Positions 62,156-64,000 of a stretch of 64,000 nt of DNA are shown here, piece by piece. Origin of the DNA: Arthrobacter sp. M2012083 (GTDB lineage Bacteria; Actinomycetota; Actinomycetes; Actinomycetales; Micrococcaceae); the NCBI RefSeq assembly GCF_000281065.1, contig NZ_AKKK01000006.1, positions 62,001 to 126,000 on the forward strand, in the 5' to 3' direction. Within the stretch, counting starts at the first letter, position 1, and each line of letters starts with the position of its first letter. Position numbers and translations under genes: made by a program. Under the pieces are notes generated by a model. It ran no database searches and was not told the DNA's origin. It worked only from the letters and a program-made list of their open reading frames with translations.

Positions 62156-62776
62156 GTGAGTATCGTGGTGAGGCGAACAGGTCAGGCGATGCGGGCCACT
62201 GAGACGAATGCCCACAGGCATGCAGTTGACGTGGTATTGGGGCACTTGGGCGAAATCGGGCCGGCTGTGGCGGCCCTGCGCCGGGAATCTTCGAGGCTTG
62301 CCGAGTGGGGCGAGGAACTGGCCCGTGTCAGGTTGCGTGGTGGGAGTGTTTTCGCTGCAGGAAGCGACGGATCCTCACACGAAGCGCAGAGGTTCACGTC
62401 GGAATTGAACGCCCACGATCCCGTGAGCGGGTCCGGGTTCAAAGCCATCTCCATCACCAAGGGCGCAACCGGTTCCGACGGCTCCGGAAGCATGGGCGAC
62501 CAGGTATCCACGCAGGTTAGCGAGGGAGACATCGTGGTCCTGCTCGCCGCGAAAGGTATCACCGACGAACTCCGGGAAGCTGCTGCCGCCGCTAAGTCAC
62601 GGGGTGCACGTGTATGGGCGCTGACTGGCAAGGAGTCCAAGGACCTGGCCCAGTCGGTAAATGAAGCCATATGCATCGACACCGATCCGCCACATGCCGA
62701 GGAAGCGCACCTCGTGGCGGTGCTGGCGCTTTGTGAGTGCTTCGAGGACGCACTCAAGCACATCAGGCCGGAGTGA
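62156..62776 (+). CDS. SIS-domain phosphosugar isomerase/binding-like protein
   Basis: GTG 62156 follows GGAGGCAGGGAA, and the protein has 206 residues. GSVFAAGSDGSSHEAQRFTSEL and EGDIVVLLAAKGITDELREAAAAAKSRGARVWALTGKES are the two halves of a SIS fold like that of GmhA or DiaA. SIS proteins isomerise or bind phosphosugars, and some regulate replication or transcription. It is 27 bp downstream of the coiled-coil membrane protein gene. The ligand is unknown. Confidence 0.75.
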   Translation: MSIVVRRTGQAMRATETNAHRHAVDVVLGHLGEIGPAVAALRRESSRLAEWGEELARVRLRGGSVFAAGSDGSSHEAQRFTSELNAHDPVSGSGFKAISITKGATGSDGSGSMGDQVSTQVSEGDIVVLLAAKGITDELREAAAAAKSRGARVWALTGKESKDLAQSVNEAICIDTDPPHAEEAHLVAVLALCECFEDALKHIRPE

Positions 62777-62896
62777 TACGGGACGCTGGAGGAAGCCCGC
62801 GAGGAGCATTAGTGTGATGTGCGGCTCATCAGGAATAGTTGCAGACGCCATGCAGTTGGGCAGGATGAACCTGTTTCATTCTGAAAGGAACTGCGC

Positions 62897-63967
62897 ATGC
62901 TGTTTTCCCCTCTGGCCCTCGGCGAGCTTGAACTTTCCAACCGACTGGTGATGGCGCCCCTGACCCGCCTCCGCGCGGGCGACAATGGCGTTCCGGGATC
63001 ACTGATCGCCGAGCATTATCGCCAGCGGGCCTCCCTCGGCTTGATTGTCAGTGAAGGAACCTACCCGGTACCGGCAGGCCAGTCCTATGCAGGGCAGCCG
63101 GGAATTGTCACTGAGGAACAGATCGCAGGCTGGAAGACCGTCACGGACGCTGTCCACGCTGAGGGTGGCCGGATGTTCGCCCAGATCATGCACGGTGGCC
63201 GCGTTTCACACTCGGACATCACCGGTGGCCACGAGATCGTTGGCCCCAGTGCCGTCGCCATTGACGGTGAAGTCCGCACCCCCAAGGGCAAGCAGGCTTA
63301 CCCCGTACCGCGCGAACTCCGCACTGACGAACTGCCCGGTGTCATCCAGGAGATCGTCACTGCCTCGAGGAACGCGATCGAGGCAGGCTTCGACGGCGTT
63401 GAACTTCACTCCGCCAACGGCTACCTCCTGCACGAATTCCTGGCCCCGAATTCCAACATCCGTACGGATAGCTACGGCGGCTCGCCGGAAAACCGTGCCC
63501 GCTTCGTCATCGAGACTGTCAACGCAGTGGTGGAGGCACTCGGCGCCAACCGCGTGGGCATCCGCATCTCCCCGGAGCACAACGTCCAGGGCATAGCCGA
63601 AGTGGATCCCGCCGATGTCCGCGCAACCTACGAGGTTTTGGTGGACACCATCGCTCCACTCAACCTTGCGTACCTGAGCATTCTCCACCACGATCCCAAG
63701 AGTGCCTTGGTGCAGGACCTCCGCGAGCGCTTCAACGGAACATTCCTGGTGAACACGGGCTTTAGCGAGATCACCACCCGCGACGAAGCCTTTGCGATTA
63801 TCGAACAGGACCTTGCCGATGCCGTGGTGGTGGGTCGCCCCGCCATTGCGAACCCGGACCTTGCCCGCCGCTGGCGCGAAAGCCTGCCGCTGAACGAGCC
63901 GGACGCTTCCACCTTCTACGCCGACGGCGCCGAGGGTTACACGGACTACCCGTTCTACGCGAACTAA
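62897..63967 (+). CDS. Old Yellow Enzyme family FMN oxidoreductase (alkene reductase)
   Basis: The 356-residue TIM barrel has MAPLTRLRAG near the FMN site, IMHGGRVSH, the substrate-binding VELHSANGYLLHEFLAPNSN and the SYGGSPENRARF motif, all typical of the OYE/NemA class. It reduces activated C=C bonds or nitro compounds with NAD(P)H. AAAGGA is 8 nt before the ATG. It lies alone at the right edge, with the stop 33 bp from the window end. Confidence 0.92.
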   Translation: MLFSPLALGELELSNRLVMAPLTRLRAGDNGVPGSLIAEHYRQRASLGLIVSEGTYPVPAGQSYAGQPGIVTEEQIAGWKTVTDAVHAEGGRMFAQIMHGGRVSHSDITGGHEIVGPSAVAIDGEVRTPKGKQAYPVPRELRTDELPGVIQEIVTASRNAIEAGFDGVELHSANGYLLHEFLAPNSNIRTDSYGGSPENRARFVIETVNAVVEALGANRVGIRISPEHNVQGIAEVDPADVRATYEVLVDTIAPLNLAYLSILHHDPKSALVQDLRERFNGTFLVNTGFSEITTRDEAFAIIEQDLADAVVVGRPAIANPDLARRWRESLPLNEPDASTFYADGAEGYTDYPFYAN

Positions 63968-64000
63968 AGCGCGGCACCCCAAGCAAAACCGCGACGTCGG

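Overview
The window is a 64 kb, gene-dense stretch of high-GC DNA with strong third-position G/C, frequent GTG/TTG starts, AGGAG-type ribosome binding sites and many 4-bp start/stop overlaps. Protein families such as the actinobacterial biotin synthase partner BsaP, FdxA, the VIT1/ferritin fusion, MHS-type MFS carriers, twin matrixin-like proteases and a CsbD protein point to an actinobacterium, most likely Micrococcaceae of the Arthrobacter/Paenarthrobacter type. No rRNA, tRNA, CRISPR array, insertion sequence or prophage was seen; the stretch looks chromosomal.

Layout. 0-8 kb: a secreted PIG-L deacetylase-like protein running off the left edge, a class-I glutamine amidotransferase (peptidase C26), a long LOG-family protein, two tandem matrixin-like metalloproteases, a ferritin-like/VIT1 metal transporter and a small acidic protein. 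8.3-8.9 kb: a non-coding tandem repeat (73/90-bp units) ending at a strong terminator. 9-19.8 kb: a guanidino-compound or amino-acid catabolic region with a sodium:solute symporter, an XRE-cupin regulator, an APC permease, an agmatinase/guanidinobutyrase translationally coupled to a thiamine-diphosphate enzyme, then an MHS carrier, an MBL-fold hydrolase and a LysR regulator. 19.8-27.7 kb: a MarR regulator with a DHA2 drug exporter, a heterodimeric ABC exporter, a thioesterase with a probable CTG start, and CutC. 27.8-33.6 kb: an uncharacterised carbohydrate-active trio (DUF6067-type, DUF5107-TPR, DUF1349-type). 33.7-37.5 kb: an McrBC restriction pair and a small membrane protein. 37.5-40 kb: a divergent histidine kinase and response regulator.

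40-49.2 kb is a long minus-strand catabolic operon: an XRE-cupin regulator, an MHS carrier, an FAD oxidoreductase, a CaiB/BaiF CoA-transferase, an enoyl-CoA hydratase, a DapA-family lyase, an atypical SDR, an aldehyde dehydrogenase and a 7Fe ferredoxin. It probably degrades an organic acid that I cannot name. 49.2-50.5 kb holds a stand-alone Hpt protein, a 58-residue membrane protein and a Vsr nicking endonuclease. 50.5-56.1 kb is a compact biotin operon, bioB-bsaP-bioA-bioF-bioD-P450, in which every junction overlaps by 4 bp. An NCS1 permease is divergent from it. 58-64 kb carries stress-type genes (CsbD, a GSP39-like SDR, a zinc alcohol dehydrogenase, small hypotheticals, a SIS-domain protein and an Old Yellow Enzyme).

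The most unusual items are the P450 lacking the ExxR motif inside the biotin operon, BsaP next to BioB, the symporter/XRE/agmatinase/ThDP region with a shared promoter motif, the 73/90-bp repeat array, the GH-like DUF trio and the tandem matrixins. Functions are family-level readings by eye; no database search was run.
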